64,000 nucleotides of DNA from Sinorhizobium arboris LMG 14919 (GCF_000427465.1 NZ_ATYB01000014.1:1387570-1451569); one strand, 5' to 3'; shown: positions 20,061-30,756, counted from the stretch's first letter. Notes: generated by a model from the sequence alone, not told the origin. Program-made: numbers and translations.

Positions 20061-21104
20061 TTACTGCTGCGCCACCTGCTCGGCCGACGGGATCACCAGT
20101 ACCTTCACCTCGCCGGCTGCGGCGGGATTTGAAATGACACCGGGGGCTTCATCGAGCGATATGCGCCGCGAAATCAACCGGTCGATCTCGATCGCGCCTG
20201 TCGCGACCAGGTCGGCCGCGCGGCGGTGGACGAAAGGATTGATGAAGGAACCAAGCACGCGCAGCTCGCGGAAGAGGATGTCGAACGGTTCTATCTCGAC
20301 CTTTTCACCCTGCGGCAGCACGCCGAGGATCACGATCGTGCCACCCGCCCTGGCGAGACGGGTCGACTGCTTCACCGTTTCCGCGACTCCGGCACACTCG
20401 ATGACGACGTCGACGCCTCCGGGAACGAGGCCTGCCGGCCCGGCGATCGCCTCGACCACGTCGCCAGCCGACGGGTCGACCGTTGCGGTGGCGCCGACCT
20501 CTTCGGCCAGACGGCGCTTCGCTGCCTGGCGGGTCGAGAGAATGACCGTCGTTGCCCCGGCAAGTCGTGCGAGCTGTACCGTCAGCAGGCCAATCACGCC
20601 GCCGCCCAGGACCGCCACCGTAGAACCCGGCCTGATTCCCGAGATGTCCATGCCATGCAGGCAGCAGGCGAGGGGCTCGCAGAAGGCTCCGTGCACGGGA
20701 TCCAGAGTGATCGGAATTTCGAAAGCCTGCTTCCGGGGGACCAGGACGTATTCGGCAAAGCCGCCATCGCGATGGATGCCGATCGCGCGCAGATTTCGGC
20801 AGAGATTGACCCGGCCGGCCTGGCACTGCTGGCAGCGGCCGCAGGAGATGTTGGGATCTCCGGTGATCCTCGCACCCGGCGCGATATCGCGCACGGCGCT
20901 TCCGGCTTCTACGACGATGCCGCAGAATTCGTGCCCGAGCGTGACCGGTGGTGCCGAAGGGAATTCGCCGTGGAGGAGATGACGATCGGTTCCGCAGATG
21001 CCGCAGGCTTCGACTTTGACGAGCAGATCGTCGGGGCCGGGCTCGGGAATTCCGACGTTCCGAACGGAGATATTGCCCACCGATTCCAGACGCACTGCCT
21101 TCAT
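20061..21104 (-). CDS. Zinc-dependent medium-chain alcohol/polyol dehydrogenase
   Basis: A 347-residue MDR-family dehydrogenase. Catalytic zinc ligands are in VEACGICGTDRHLLHGEF and TLGHEFCGIVVEAG; the structural zinc Cys are in CGRCQQCQAGRVNLC. The Rossmann motif is VAVLGGGVIGLLTVQLARLAG, ending in residues that suit NAD. The pattern is that of sorbitol/threonine-dehydrogenase-like enzymes; the substrate is unknown. The ATG at 21104 has GGGAGGAAC just upstream; the longer frame to 21341 is not coding. Confidence 0.9.
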   Translation of the reverse strand: MKAVRLESVGNISVRNVGIPEPGPDDLLVKVEACGICGTDRHLLHGEFPSAPPVTLGHEFCGIVVEAGSAVRDIAPGARITGDPNISCGRCQQCQAGRVNLCRNLRAIGIHRDGGFAEYVLVPRKQAFEIPITLDPVHGAFCEPLACCLHGMDISGIRPGSTVAVLGGGVIGLLTVQLARLAGATTVILSTRQAAKRRLAEEVGATATVDPSAGDVVEAIAGPAGLVPGGVDVVIECAGVAETVKQSTRLARAGGTIVILGVLPQGEKVEIEPFDILFRELRVLGSFINPFVHRRAADLVATGAIEIDRLISRRISLDEAPGVISNPAAAGEVKVLVIPSAEQVAQQ

Positions 21105-21317
21105 CTGTTCCTCCCGCACTCTGCGTTCATTGGAGCGGAACACGACGAGAGCGTCAATCCCGGTGCTCGGGGCCTCTCGAGGTTTGCGGTGCGCCGGATA
21201 AAACGACAGGCCGATGCAACCGGGTGACGGCGATTGCGTTTTACAAGGGTCGCCGCCCGGGCTTATAAAATCACTGAGCGCGCTAAAGTAGAAGCGACGC
21301 CCTCTGGAGGACAGATC

Positions 21318-22250
21318 ATGGAATGGAAGGGCCGTCGCCAATCCGGAAACATCGAGGATCAGCGTGGGGCCGGCCCTCGCGGAGGCAGCCCTTTCGGTCG
21401 TGGCGGCGGATTTCGCCTGCCGGGCGGGGGCGGCATGCGTCGCGCCGGCGGCGGCATGAGCTTCGGCACGCTCATCTTCCTGGTCATTCTCTATTTCCTA
21501 TTGAAGGCGATGGGCATCGACATGCTGCAGGTGCTCGAAGGCGGTGGTCCGGCGAACATACCGGGCTTCGAGCAGAGCGACGGGTCCGGGGCACCGCAGG
21601 GCACGGCCGAGGAAGAGGAGATGAAGGCCTTCATGGCCACGGTGCTTGCGGAAACGGAAGACACCTGGAACGGCATTTTTCAGGCGAGCGGCGAGCAATA
21701 CGAGGAGCCGAGGCTCGTGCTTTTCAGCGGCTCGGTCCGCTCGGCCTGCGGCTTTGCCTCGTCCGCTTCGGGCCCGTTCTATTGCCCCGGTGACCGCAAG
21801 GTCTACCTCGATATGAGTTTCTTCGATGAGCTGGCGGACAAATTCGAGGCCTCCGGCGACTTCGCGCAGGCCTATGTGCTTGCGCATGAGGTCGGTCATC
21901 ACGTTCAAAACCTGATCGGCGTGTTGCCCAAGTTCAACCAGATGCGGCAGCGCATGAGCGAAGCCGAGGCGAACCAGATGTCCGTCCGGGTCGAGTTGCA
22001 GGCGGACTGCTTCGCCGGGATTTGGGGCAAGTACACCGAGCAGAAGGGGCTCCTGGAACGGGGCGATCTTGAGGAGGCGTTGAACGCTGCCACTCAGATC
22101 GGCGACGACACATTGCAGAAGCGCATGCAGGGCTACGTCGTTCCGGAAAGTTTCAATCACGGCACGTCCGAGCAGCGGATGCGGTGGTTCAAGCGCGGTT
22201 TCGATAGCGGCAAGATGGCGGATTGCGACACCTTCTCCGGCGCTGTCTGA
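21318..22250 (+). CDS. Neutral zinc metallopeptidase, YpfJ family
   Basis: A 310-residue membrane-anchored protein with an N-terminal Gly/Arg-rich tail, one hydrophobic segment (LIFLVILYFLLKAMGI, near residues 52-68) and a zincin-like domain with the zinc-binding HEVGHH and the downstream LQADCFAGIWG. This is the putative neutral zinc metallopeptidase family (E. coli YpfJ), whose function is unknown. GGAGG stands ten bases upstream of the ATG at 21318. It is divergent from the alcohol dehydrogenase. Confidence 0.9.
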   Translation: MEWKGRRQSGNIEDQRGAGPRGGSPFGRGGGFRLPGGGGMRRAGGGMSFGTLIFLVILYFLLKAMGIDMLQVLEGGGPANIPGFEQSDGSGAPQGTAEEEEMKAFMATVLAETEDTWNGIFQASGEQYEEPRLVLFSGSVRSACGFASSASGPFYCPGDRKVYLDMSFFDELADKFEASGDFAQAYVLAHEVGHHVQNLIGVLPKFNQMRQRMSEAEANQMSVRVELQADCFAGIWGKYTEQKGLLERGDLEEALNAATQIGDDTLQKRMQGYVVPESFNHGTSEQRMRWFKRGFDSGKMADCDTFSGAV

Positions 22251-22607
22251 CCGACCTCCGGACCGGGAGTGCACCTCGGTCCGGCGCTCTTGCTTTATTC
22301 CTGCCGTTCCCTGTCCATGTGAGCAAGCTGCGCCTCCGGATAGCGCGCACCGGCAGCGGCGCCCCTCGGCGCGGCGCTTTCGATCGCAGACCTGGCGTCG
22401 GCGTTCAGGTGAACCGTCCGGGCACCGAGTACGGTCCCCCGGGGCGCGGCGTTGAGCGGCACAATGTCCCCGCCTGAACGGCGGCCCAGGCGATGCCGAT
22501 TTTTGACATGTTCACGTATTGTTTCGGATCGACCAAGTCGTTACACCTTATCTGGGAACGTCGTTCACGTTCTGTCTCCGCTCCGGCGGACAGCGGGGAG
22601 GGGGCTC
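22251..22607. other. 357-bp intergenic region
   Basis: Apart from the terminator-like hairpin at its left end I see no gene. The remainder presumably holds the promoter of the following MFS gene. An in-frame extension of that gene back to 22452 has no conserved sequence. Confidence 0.5.
22258..22284 (+). terminator. Hairpin after the zinc peptidase gene
   Basis: CCGGACCG (22258-22265) pairs with CGGTCCGG (22277-22284), 11-nt loop, seven bases after the stop codon. The following CGCTCTTGCTTTATT is only weakly T-rich. Confidence 0.55.
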
Positions 22608-23867
22608 ATGCTCGACAAGAAATTCGTGAAGCGCGGTCTGTTCCTCGTCTTTATGATCCTCTTCCTCGATATCATGGGCATCGCGATCATCGTGCCGGTG
22701 TTGCCGACCTATCTCGAGGAACTGACGGGCGCGGATATCGGCGAGGCGGCGATCGACGGCGGCTGGCTGCTGCTCGTCTATTCCGGTATGCAGTTTCTCT
22801 TTGCGCCGCTGATCGGGAATCTGAGCGACCGATTCGGGCGCCGGCCCATCCTTCTGGCTTCCGTGCTCACCTTCGCGATCGACAACCTGATCTGCGCGCT
22901 GGCGACGAGCTACTGGATGCTTTTCATCGGACGCAGCCTTGCCGGCATCAGCGGCGCGAGCTTCGGCACTGCATCCGCCTACATTGCCGATGTCAGTGAC
23001 GATGAGAACCGCGCCAAGAATTTCGGGCTGATCGGCATTGCCTTCGGCACCGGTTTTGCGCTCGGTCCCGTCATCGGCGGCTTCCTCGGCGAATTGGGTC
23101 CCAGAGTGCCCTTTTATGGTGCGGCGGCGCTCTCTTTTCTCAATTTCATCATGGGGGCCTTTCTTTTGCCGGAGACGCTCGCACCGGGCAACCGGCGCCG
23201 CTTCGAATGGCATCGGGCAAATCCGCTCGGCGCGCTCAAGCAGATGCGCCGCTATCCCGGTATCGGCTGGGTGGGCCTCGTTTTCTTCCTCTATTGGCTC
23301 GCCCACGCCGTCTATCCGGCGGTCTGGTCCTTCGTTGCCTCCTATCGCTACGGGTGGAGCGAAGGGCAGATCGGGCTTTCGCTGGGCATCTTCGGCGTCG
23401 GCGGCGCAATTGTCATGGCGCTCGTGCTTCCCCGTGTCGTGCCGGCATTGGGAGAGAGGCGCACGGCGGCGGTCGGGCTCACCTTCACGGCGCTGGGCAT
23501 GGCCGGTTACGCTGCGGCGTGGGAGGGCTGGATGATCTATGCCGTAATCATCGCGACCGCGCTGGAAAGCCTCGCCGATCCACCACTCCGCAGCATCGCC
23601 TCCGTCCATGTCCCGCCGTCGGCACAGGGCGAACTGCAAGGTGCGCTCACCAGCATATCGAGCATCACAACGATCATCGGGCCCCTGATGTTCACGCAGA
23701 TTTTCGCCCTTTTCACCAACCCTGCTTCGGCCTACGCCTTTGCGGGGGCGCCCTATGCGCTGGCAGGGTGTTTGATCGCCGCCGCACTGGCGATCTTCGT
23801 TTCCAAAGTCCGCGCTGGCCGGGGAGGCGCCTTCCGGGATGCCGTTCCGAGGGTGACGGAGGCTTAG
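22608..23867 (+). CDS. MFS exporter, TetA-like
   Basis: A 419-residue, 12-helix major facilitator protein of the Tet/TCR multidrug antiporter type: the first helix LFLVFMILFLDIMGIAIIVPVLP, the motif-A loop GNLSDRFGRRPILLAS, and motif C in GIAFGTGFALGPVIGGFLGELG. Family members export tetracyclines or other drugs by proton exchange; chromosomal rhizobial homologues have unknown substrates. The start at 22608 follows GGGGAGGGGG. No tetR-like gene lies next to it. Confidence 0.88.
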   Translation: MLDKKFVKRGLFLVFMILFLDIMGIAIIVPVLPTYLEELTGADIGEAAIDGGWLLLVYSGMQFLFAPLIGNLSDRFGRRPILLASVLTFAIDNLICALATSYWMLFIGRSLAGISGASFGTASAYIADVSDDENRAKNFGLIGIAFGTGFALGPVIGGFLGELGPRVPFYGAAALSFLNFIMGAFLLPETLAPGNRRRFEWHRANPLGALKQMRRYPGIGWVGLVFFLYWLAHAVYPAVWSFVASYRYGWSEGQIGLSLGIFGVGGAIVMALVLPRVVPALGERRTAAVGLTFTALGMAGYAAAWEGWMIYAVIIATALESLADPPLRSIASVHVPPSAQGELQGALTSISSITTIIGPLMFTQIFALFTNPASAYAFAGAPYALAGCLIAAALAIFVSKVRAGRGGAFRDAVPRVTEA

Positions 23868-24035
23868 CCGCGCAAACTGTGGATGCCTTCAGATCGATCA
23901 AATTTCTTGATCTAACGATGAAAAATTGAGCAGCCCGACCTTTACCGCTGGCGCAAGTCCTGGTGGTGCTCTAATTCGTTCTCTCTTCTTCACTTTGGCC
24001 TTTTGACCCGTGCCGCTGCAGAGCCAGGATTCCTC

Positions 24036-25439
24036 ATGCTGATCGCTACCAAAGACCTCGTGCTTCCGCAGAGCGACAATTCCTGGCCCACGCATTTTCG
24101 CGCGAGCCTCTATCTCGGCGTTCCCTTCATCGGCGCACAGCTTGCACAATTGGCGATCAATACGACGGACGTGCTCATGGTCGGGCAGCTGGGCGCCACC
24201 CAGCTGGCGTCGATCATCCTCGCGACGCAGGTCTTCTTCACGATCTTCATCTTCGGCAGCGGGTTTGCCAATGCGGTGGTTCCAATGGTCGCTCAGGCGC
24301 AGGGGCGGGGCGACCAGGCCTCCGTCCGGCGGTCGGTACGGATGGGAATGTGGGTGGTGCTCCTTTATGGCGTGCTGACTGCGCCCGTCCTGTGGATGGC
24401 GGAGCCGATCCTTCTTTTTGCCGGCCAGAAACCGGAAGTCGCGGCGCTCGCGGGAGAATATCTGCACATTGCTCAGTGGGCGATCTTCCCCAGCCTCATT
24501 TTCATGGTCCTCAGAGCATTCCTGAGCGGGCTCGAGCGGGCAGGGGTGATCCTCTACGTGACGCTTGTGACTTTGGTCTTAAATGCCGCGCTTTGCTATG
24601 TTCTCATCTTCGGCCACTTCGGCTTTCCGGAGCTGGGCATCTTCGGCGCAGCCGTCGCCGCTCTCGGCGTGGCGCTGCTCGGCGCGGTCCTGACGATCGG
24701 CTATATCCGCCGGCAGCCGGAGCTCCATCGCTATGAGCTGTTCGTCCGCTTCTGGCGGCCGGATTGGCCGGCTTTCGGAGAGGTGATCTATCTCGGCATT
24801 CCGATCTCGGTGACGATTCTCGCCGAAGTGAGCCTGTTCACCGTCGCATCGCTGCTGATGGGAACGATCGGGACCATCGAACTCGCGGCTCACGGCATAG
24901 CACTCCAATTCGCGTCCATCGCCTTCATGATCCCGCTCGGACTGGCGCAGGCCGGAACGGTGCGAATCGGGCTGGCCTATGGCAGCGGCGACATGGTGGG
25001 CGTCAGGCGTGCCGCAATTGCCGTGCTGACGCTCGGCGTCGGCTTTGCTGCCGTCGGCAGCACGATTTTCGCCCTGTTCCCCCATGAGCTTGCCGCCCTC
25101 TATCTCGATACGAGGCGGCCCGACGCAGCCGAAGTGCTCGCCTTTGCGGGGCCGCTGATCGTAATTGCCGGCGCCTTCCAGCTCGTCGACGGCCTTCAGG
25201 CGATAGCCGCCGGCATGCTGCGTGGACTCAAGGATACGACCGTGCCGATGATCCTGGCGATGATCGCCTATTGGCCGATAGGCTTCTTCTGCGCCTGGGC
25301 CTTTGCTTTTCCGATCGGCTTCGGCGGTAAGGGCGTCTGGTTCGGCTTCGTCCTTGGCCTTGCGTCTGCGGCGCTCTTGCTCAACTGGCGCTTCTTCCGT
25401 CTCCTCCGTAGGGTAGGCGCGGCCCCGGCCGCGTCGTAG
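24036..25439 (+). CDS. MATE-family multidrug efflux transporter, NorM-like
   Basis: A 467-residue, 12-helix transporter that exports cationic drugs using a sodium or proton gradient. Motifs: YLGVPFIGAQLAQLAINTTDVLMVGQLGATQLAS in the N-half and YLGIPISVTILAEVSLFTVASLLMG in the pseudo-symmetric C-half; IALQFASIAFMIPLGLAQAGTVRIG is also typical. I chose the ATG at 24036 with AGGA upstream; a TTG at 24003 opens the frame earlier. It stands 168 bp downstream of the TetA-like gene on the same strand. Confidence 0.92.
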   Translation: MLIATKDLVLPQSDNSWPTHFRASLYLGVPFIGAQLAQLAINTTDVLMVGQLGATQLASIILATQVFFTIFIFGSGFANAVVPMVAQAQGRGDQASVRRSVRMGMWVVLLYGVLTAPVLWMAEPILLFAGQKPEVAALAGEYLHIAQWAIFPSLIFMVLRAFLSGLERAGVILYVTLVTLVLNAALCYVLIFGHFGFPELGIFGAAVAALGVALLGAVLTIGYIRRQPELHRYELFVRFWRPDWPAFGEVIYLGIPISVTILAEVSLFTVASLLMGTIGTIELAAHGIALQFASIAFMIPLGLAQAGTVRIGLAYGSGDMVGVRRAAIAVLTLGVGFAAVGSTIFALFPHELAALYLDTRRPDAAEVLAFAGPLIVIAGAFQLVDGLQAIAAGMLRGLKDTTVPMILAMIAYWPIGFFCAWAFAFPIGFGGKGVWFGFVLGLASAALLLNWRFFRLLRRVGAAPAAS

Positions 25440-25489
25440 CAGATTGCTGGAAATGTGTCGCGGTGATGTTTGGCGAGGCGTCTGGTCGC

Positions 25490-25852
25490 TCACGCCTGCG
25501 GCTCGTCGCCGATATGCCGCTTGATAGCTGCAACAGCAACCCCAAGCGGGGTGATGTGTTCGGTGACGACCACCCATATCACGTCGTCGGCAATCCGATG
25601 GTATTCGTGGCGCAGGATATTGCCGATGCCGCGAATCTGTTTCCATGGAACATCCGGCGCGATGGTCAGCAGTTCGTCGGGAATGTGCCGGGTTGCTTCG
25701 GAGATGATTTCCAAAGCGCGCTGGATGGCGAGGCGCAACAGCCAGTCCCGTTCAAAGTCGCCGAGCGACTTTCCGGCGGTATGAGTCTCGATACCGTCGA
25801 TGGCTTCCAGGATTTCGGCTAGAACCGGACCGACCTTTGCGCTTGACCATTA
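25490..25852 (-). pseudogene. HepT-like HEPN toxin (DUF86), start region apparently frameshifted
   Basis: The frame carries a HEPN/DUF86 protein: (S)SAKVGPVLAEILEAIDGIE, then LLRLAIQRALEIISEATRHIP and the RNase-type RGIGNILRHEYHRIADDVIW, matching the Rx4-6H active site. It reads in the same frame as the upstream nucleotidyltransferase and follows its TAA directly, with no ATG, GTG or TTG before residue ~37 (TTG at 25738). The overlapping TAATGG contains an ATG in the wrong frame; deleting one G (TAATGTCAAGC) would give MSSAKVGPVLAEIL. So either one base has been inserted or there is a sequencing error. HEPN toxins of this type are RNases or are AMPylated by the partner. Confidence 0.65.
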
Positions 25853-26146
25853 GAAAACGCGGACCGCGGATTTCTCGATGTCGGTGCGGAGCATCGGATG
25901 AAGGCTGTTCCGAGTGGTGACATCCACCTCTATGGAAAGCTTCTCTTCAAGAAACTGCTTGATGCTGACCAAATCCAGAAGGGAGAACCGCTTCCCCGGA
26001 TCATAGTCGATAAAAAGGTCAAGATCGCTCGGCGCACCGGCCTCGTCGCGAACCGTCGAACCGAAAAGGTACAAGGCGGTCGCGCCCATGCTTTGAACGG
26101 CATCGGCGTGTTGCTGAAGCTGTCTGATTGCGTCGTTCCTGTTCAT
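25850..26146 (-). CDS. MNT-type nucleotidyltransferase antitoxin
   Basis: A 98-residue minimal nucleotidyltransferase. The catalytic signature is ALYLFGSTVRDEAGAPSDLDLFID (GS-x-R and the D-x-D pair), with a third Asp in IEVDVTTRN. It sits directly upstream of, and overlaps, the HEPN gene, the standard HEPN-MNT (HepT-MntA) toxin-antitoxin order, in which MntA adds AMP groups to a Tyr near the HEPN active site. Confidence 0.85.
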   Translation of the reverse strand: MNRNDAIRQLQQHADAVQSMGATALYLFGSTVRDEAGAPSDLDLFIDYDPGKRFSLLDLVSIKQFLEEKLSIEVDVTTRNSLHPMLRTDIEKSAVRVF

Positions 26147-26232
26147 GGCAGCACCTTATACCATCTCGACCCGGTGAGCCACATTTGATCATCTGCCGGC
26201 TTGGCAGGCGGTGCTGTTCAATGCCACTGCGC

Positions 26233-26273
26233 AAAAAAAGAAAAAGCCGGACGGGCAGGGGAGACCGTCCGGC
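26233..26273 (-). terminator. Rho-independent terminator
   Basis: GCCGGACGG (26246-26254) pairs perfectly with CCGTCCGGC (26265-26273). On the minus strand the stem is followed by TTTTTC and seven Ts (26233-26245). It ends the transcript of the 43-residue membrane protein gene just upstream. Confidence 0.85.
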
Positions 26274-26384
26274 CTGTAGAAGCGATCGCATCAGGGGAAG
26301 AATGGGATCGCTTGTGAAACTTCCGGCGAGAAGTTTCCTGGAGGCATTGGTTTCAACCGTTGCAGGCGAGGATATTCGACGTCG

Positions 26385-26516
26385 CTACTTCCGCCTGCGC
26401 CTATCGGCCAGCGGCAACAGAACGGGCGCGCGGTCACGGGCCTCATCTCGTATCGCATGGATCGTCGCAACGACCATCGCGAAGAACATCGCCATTGAAA
26501 ACAGAGCAAGTCCCAT
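26385..26516 (-). CDS. 43-residue single-span membrane protein
   Basis: A short frame with a near-ideal ribosome site (AAAGGAG, seven bases before the ATG at 26516). It encodes an N-terminal hydrophobic helix (MGLALFSMAMFFAMVVATIH) and a basic tail ending LADRRRRK. A strong intrinsic terminator follows 110 bases later, so it looks like a complete small transcription unit. No family is recognised. The bias to hydrophobic codons and the signals on both sides support it being a real gene. Confidence 0.6.
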   Translation of the reverse strand: MGLALFSMAMFFAMVVATIHAIRDEARDRAPVLLPLADRRRRK

Positions 26517-26739
26517 GGCCGTCTCCTTTCGTCGCTTAAACGGCATGTACTCAAAAAAGTTCCGTTATGCTGGATCCACATTACGGCTTGCGATGTGAAA
26601 CCCTCTTGAACGTTGCGTTCATCTAGCATTCAGCCATTTGCCGCCGCTGTTTCCCAAGGAACACGGAGCAAGGATGGTACAACCCTTGCGGTCCGCGGCC
26701 GTCCGTGACAAAAGGCTTCACCAAACGGAAACAGGCGCG

Positions 26740-27231
26740 ATGACCACGGCTTTCTATCCCGGCTCCTTCGATCCGATCACCAACGGGCATCTCGATGTAC
26801 TCGTGCAGGCATTGAACGTCGCAGCGAAGGTCATCGTCGCGATCGGAGTTCACCCCGGAAAGGTGCCACTTTTCTCTTTCGACGAAAGAGCGGATCTCAT
26901 CCGCGCCGCCCTCGAGGAAACACTGCCGGAGCGCGCGGCCGACATTTCCGTTGTCGCCTTCGACAACCTGGTGGTCGATGCGGCCCGCCAGCACGGCGCA
27001 AGGCTGCTGGTCAGGGGCCTGCGGGACGGAACCGACCTCGACTACGAGATGCAGATGGCGGGCATGAACCGGCAGATGGCCCCCGACATACAGACCTTGT
27101 TCCTGCCGGCAGGCACTGCTTCCCGGCCCATTACGGCCACATTGGTTCGGCAGATCGCGGCCATGGGCGGTGACGTCAGCGCTTTCGTTCCCGGGGCGGT
27201 TCACCAGGCGCTGCAGGCGAAGCGCAAATAA
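26740..27231 (+). CDS. coaD: Phosphopantetheine adenylyltransferase
   Basis: A 163-residue cytoplasmic enzyme for the penultimate step of coenzyme A synthesis. It has the nucleotidyltransferase motif [18 protein letters not shown] and the C-terminal [22 protein letters not shown], standing for the ISSTLVR motif. The ATG at 26740 gives the family length; the frame is open back to 26638 without conserved sequence. The ppiA gene begins 25 bp downstream. Confidence 0.97.
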   Translation: MTTAFYPGSFDPITNGHLDVLVQALNVAAKVIVAIGVHPGKVPLFSFDERADLIRAALEETLPERAADISVVAFDNLVVDAARQHGARLLVRGLRDGTDLDYEMQMAGMNRQMAPDIQTLFLPAGTASRPITATLVRQIAAMGGDVSAFVPGAVHQALQAKRK

Positions 27232-27256
27232 GCTTTACATCATGCAAGGAGTCCCA

Positions 27257-27829
27257 ATGAAGATTCTCCAATTCGCTGTTGCCGGAGCCTTGGCGCTCGC
27301 CGCTTTCACGGGAGGTGCCCTGGCGCAGTCTGGCGAAAACGTCCTGACGGTTCAGCTCAAGGACGGCCCCGTCGTCATTGAGCTGCGGCCGGATATCGCC
27401 CCGAAGCACGTCCAGCAGATCAAGGAACTGGCCGCGGCGGGCGAGTATGACAATGTCGCCTTTCACCGTGTCATCAAGGGCTTCATGGCCCAGACCGGCG
27501 ACGTCGAGTTCGGCGACATGAAGGACGGCTACCAGGCCGATCGCGCGGGAACCGGCGGCTCGTCAAAGCCCGACCTTCCGGCCGAGTTCTCCGACGTTCC
27601 CTTCGAGCGCGGTACGGTGGGAATGGCCCGCGCGCAGGACCCCAACAGCGCCAACTCGCAGTTCTTCATCATGTTCGCACCCGGCGATTTCCTCAATGGC
27701 CAATACACGGTCGTCGGAAAGGTGGTGGAAGGCATGGAGAATGTCGACAAGATCAAGCTCGGCGATGATGCCAATAACGGTGCCGTCGCCGATCCAGATC
27801 GCATGATCAGCGTTAAGGTCGGCAGATAA
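27257..27829 (+). CDS. ppiA: Periplasmic cyclophilin-type peptidyl-prolyl isomerase
   Basis: A 190-residue protein with a clear signal peptide (MKILQFAVAGALALAAFTGG, cleavage near ALAQ) and a cyclophilin domain: VAFHRVIKGFMAQTGDVEFG, GTVGMARAQDPNSANSQFFIMF and GQYTVVGKVVEGMENVDKIK. It catalyses proline cis-trans isomerisation in the periplasm. AAGGAG lies upstream of the ATG at 27257. It forms a tandem with the cytoplasmic cyclophilin 24 bp downstream. Confidence 0.95.
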   Translation: MKILQFAVAGALALAAFTGGALAQSGENVLTVQLKDGPVVIELRPDIAPKHVQQIKELAAAGEYDNVAFHRVIKGFMAQTGDVEFGDMKDGYQADRAGTGGSSKPDLPAEFSDVPFERGTVGMARAQDPNSANSQFFIMFAPGDFLNGQYTVVGKVVEGMENVDKIKLGDDANNGAVADPDRMISVKVGR

Positions 27830-27853
27830 GACTGAAACAGAAGGAGAAGAATC

Positions 27854-28363
27854 ATGGCCGAGATCAAGGATCCGGAAAACACGATCATCATGGAAACCAC
27901 AAAGGGCAGGGTGGTGATCGAGCTGCGGCCGGATGTGGCTCCGGGCCATGTCGCCCGTATCAAGGAGCTGGCGCGCGAAGGCGCCTATGACGGCGTGGTC
28001 TTTCACCGCGTGATCGAGGACTTCATGGCCCAGACCGGCGACGTGCAATATGGCAAGACCGGCGGCGATCAATTCAACCCGGCCCGGGCGGGCATGGGCG
28101 GCTCCTCCAAGCCGGACCTCAAGGCCGAATTCTCCGATGTTGCTCATGTGCGCGGTACCTGCTCGATGGCGCGCAGCCAGATGCCGAACTCGGCCAATTC
28201 CCAGTTCTTCATCTGCTTCACCGATGCTCCCTGGCTCAACAAGCAATACTCCGTCTGGGGCCAGGTCGTCGAAGGAATGGAGAATATCGACAACATCAAG
28301 CGCGGCGAACCGGTCCGCGATCCGGATTCCATCGTTTCGATGCGGGTTGCCGCCGACGCCTGA
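27854..28363 (+). CDS. ppiB: Cytoplasmic cyclophilin-type peptidyl-prolyl isomerase
   Basis: A 169-residue cyclophilin without a signal peptide: VVFHRVIEDFMAQTGDVQYG, GTCSMARSQMPNSANSQFFICF, and KQYSVWGQVVEGMENIDNIK. It aligns with the preceding exported cyclophilin along its full length, so the pair arose by duplication, with one copy exported. AGAAGGAGAAGA precedes the ATG. Confidence 0.95.
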   Translation: MAEIKDPENTIIMETTKGRVVIELRPDVAPGHVARIKELAREGAYDGVVFHRVIEDFMAQTGDVQYGKTGGDQFNPARAGMGGSSKPDLKAEFSDVAHVRGTCSMARSQMPNSANSQFFICFTDAPWLNKQYSVWGQVVEGMENIDNIKRGEPVRDPDSIVSMRVAADA

Positions 28364-28486
28364 TTTGCGCTACTGCATGTGTCCCTAATTCGTCACCGAC
28401 GAAGGACAAGACATGCAGCGGTTCCAAGTGCTGCAGCGAACTTTGCGGGTCTGGTCAGACGCGCGTCGCTGTGGTGCACCGACCTG

Positions 28487-28527
28487 CCCGCCCCGATCGC
28501 GCGCAAGCCGCCGGGGCGGGTTTGCTT
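28487..28527 (+). terminator. Rho-independent terminator after ppiB
   Basis: CCCGCCCC (28487-28494) pairs with GGGGCGGG (28513-28520), then TTTGCTTTT. It separates the coaD-ppiA-ppiB group from queA-tgt. Confidence 0.75.
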
Positions 28528-28542
28528 TTGGCTGATACATAG

Positions 28543-29625
28543 ATGCGCGTAGACCTGTTCGATTTCGACCTCCCGGAAGATTCCATTGCTCTGAGGCCCG
28601 CAAGCCCGCGCGATAGCGCCCGCATGCTCGTCGTTCGCCCCGGCGGTGAACCCGTTCTCGAAGATCGCGGCGTCCTCGATCTGCCGTCATTCCTGCGGCC
28701 TGGCGATGCGCTGGTCTTTAACGATACCAAGGTCATACCGGCGCAGCTGGAAGGCGTCCGCTACAGAGGCGAAGACATAAGCACGCCCGTATCGCTGACA
28801 CTGCACATGCGCGTGGCGCCCGATCGCTGGAAAGCCTTCGCGCGTCCGGCCCGGCGATTGAAGCCCGGGGACCGGATCAGCTTCGGGCATGGGGGCAATG
28901 CCTGTCTTCTCGGCTCGCTTGAGGCCGTGGTCGAGGAGAAAGGCGATGCGGGCGAGGTGACGCTTCGCTTCGATCTCTCGGGCCCTTCGCTCGATGAGGC
29001 GATCATGGCAGTCGGACACATTCCCTTGCCCCCTTACATCGCGTCCAAGCGTGCCGACGATGCACGGGACCGGACCGATTACCAGACTGTCTATGCGCGC
29101 GAGGAGGGCGCGGTCGCGGCGCCGACGGCGGGGCTGCATTTCACCGACCGCCTTTTCGCCAAGCTCGATGAGAACGGCATCGAACGGCACTTCGTCACAC
29201 TGCACGTAGGGGCGGGAACTTTCCTGCCGGTCAAGGCGGACGATACGGACGACCACGTGATGCATGAGGAAATAGGCCACGTCGATGCGACAACTGCTGC
29301 GAAGCTCAATGCCGTGCGCGAACGCGGCGGCCGTGTCGTCTGTGTCGGCACGACATCGCTTCGGCTGATCGAGAGCGCGGCCGCCGAGGACGGGAATATC
29401 CGTCCCTGGTCGGGCCCGACCGGTATCTTCATCACGCCCGGCTACCGCTTCCGGGCCGTGGATATGCTGATGACCAATTTCCACCTGCCGAAATCGACCC
29501 TGTTCATGCTTGTCTCGGCCTTTGCGGGGCTCGAAACGATGCGTGCGGCCTATGCCCATGCGATCGCAACGGGCTACCGCTTCTATTCCTATGGCGATTC
29601 GAGCCTGCTTTTCCGGAAAGACTAA
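28543..29625 (+). CDS. queA: S-adenosylmethionine:tRNA ribosyltransferase-isomerase
   Basis: A 360-residue enzyme that transfers the ribosyl part of SAM to preQ1 in tRNA to make epoxyqueuosine. Motifs: [30 protein letters not shown] at the N-terminus, [27 protein letters not shown], and [25 protein letters not shown] near the C-terminus. Its stop codon abuts the tgt start, so the two queuosine genes are an operon. Confidence 0.97.
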   Translation: MRVDLFDFDLPEDSIALRPASPRDSARMLVVRPGGEPVLEDRGVLDLPSFLRPGDALVFNDTKVIPAQLEGVRYRGEDISTPVSLTLHMRVAPDRWKAFARPARRLKPGDRISFGHGGNACLLGSLEAVVEEKGDAGEVTLRFDLSGPSLDEAIMAVGHIPLPPYIASKRADDARDRTDYQTVYAREEGAVAAPTAGLHFTDRLFAKLDENGIERHFVTLHVGAGTFLPVKADDTDDHVMHEEIGHVDATTAAKLNAVRERGGRVVCVGTTSLRLIESAAAEDGNIRPWSGPTGIFITPGYRFRAVDMLMTNFHLPKSTLFMLVSAFAGLETMRAAYAHAIATGYRFYSYGDSSLLFRKD

Positions 29626-30756
<1,131 letters not shown>

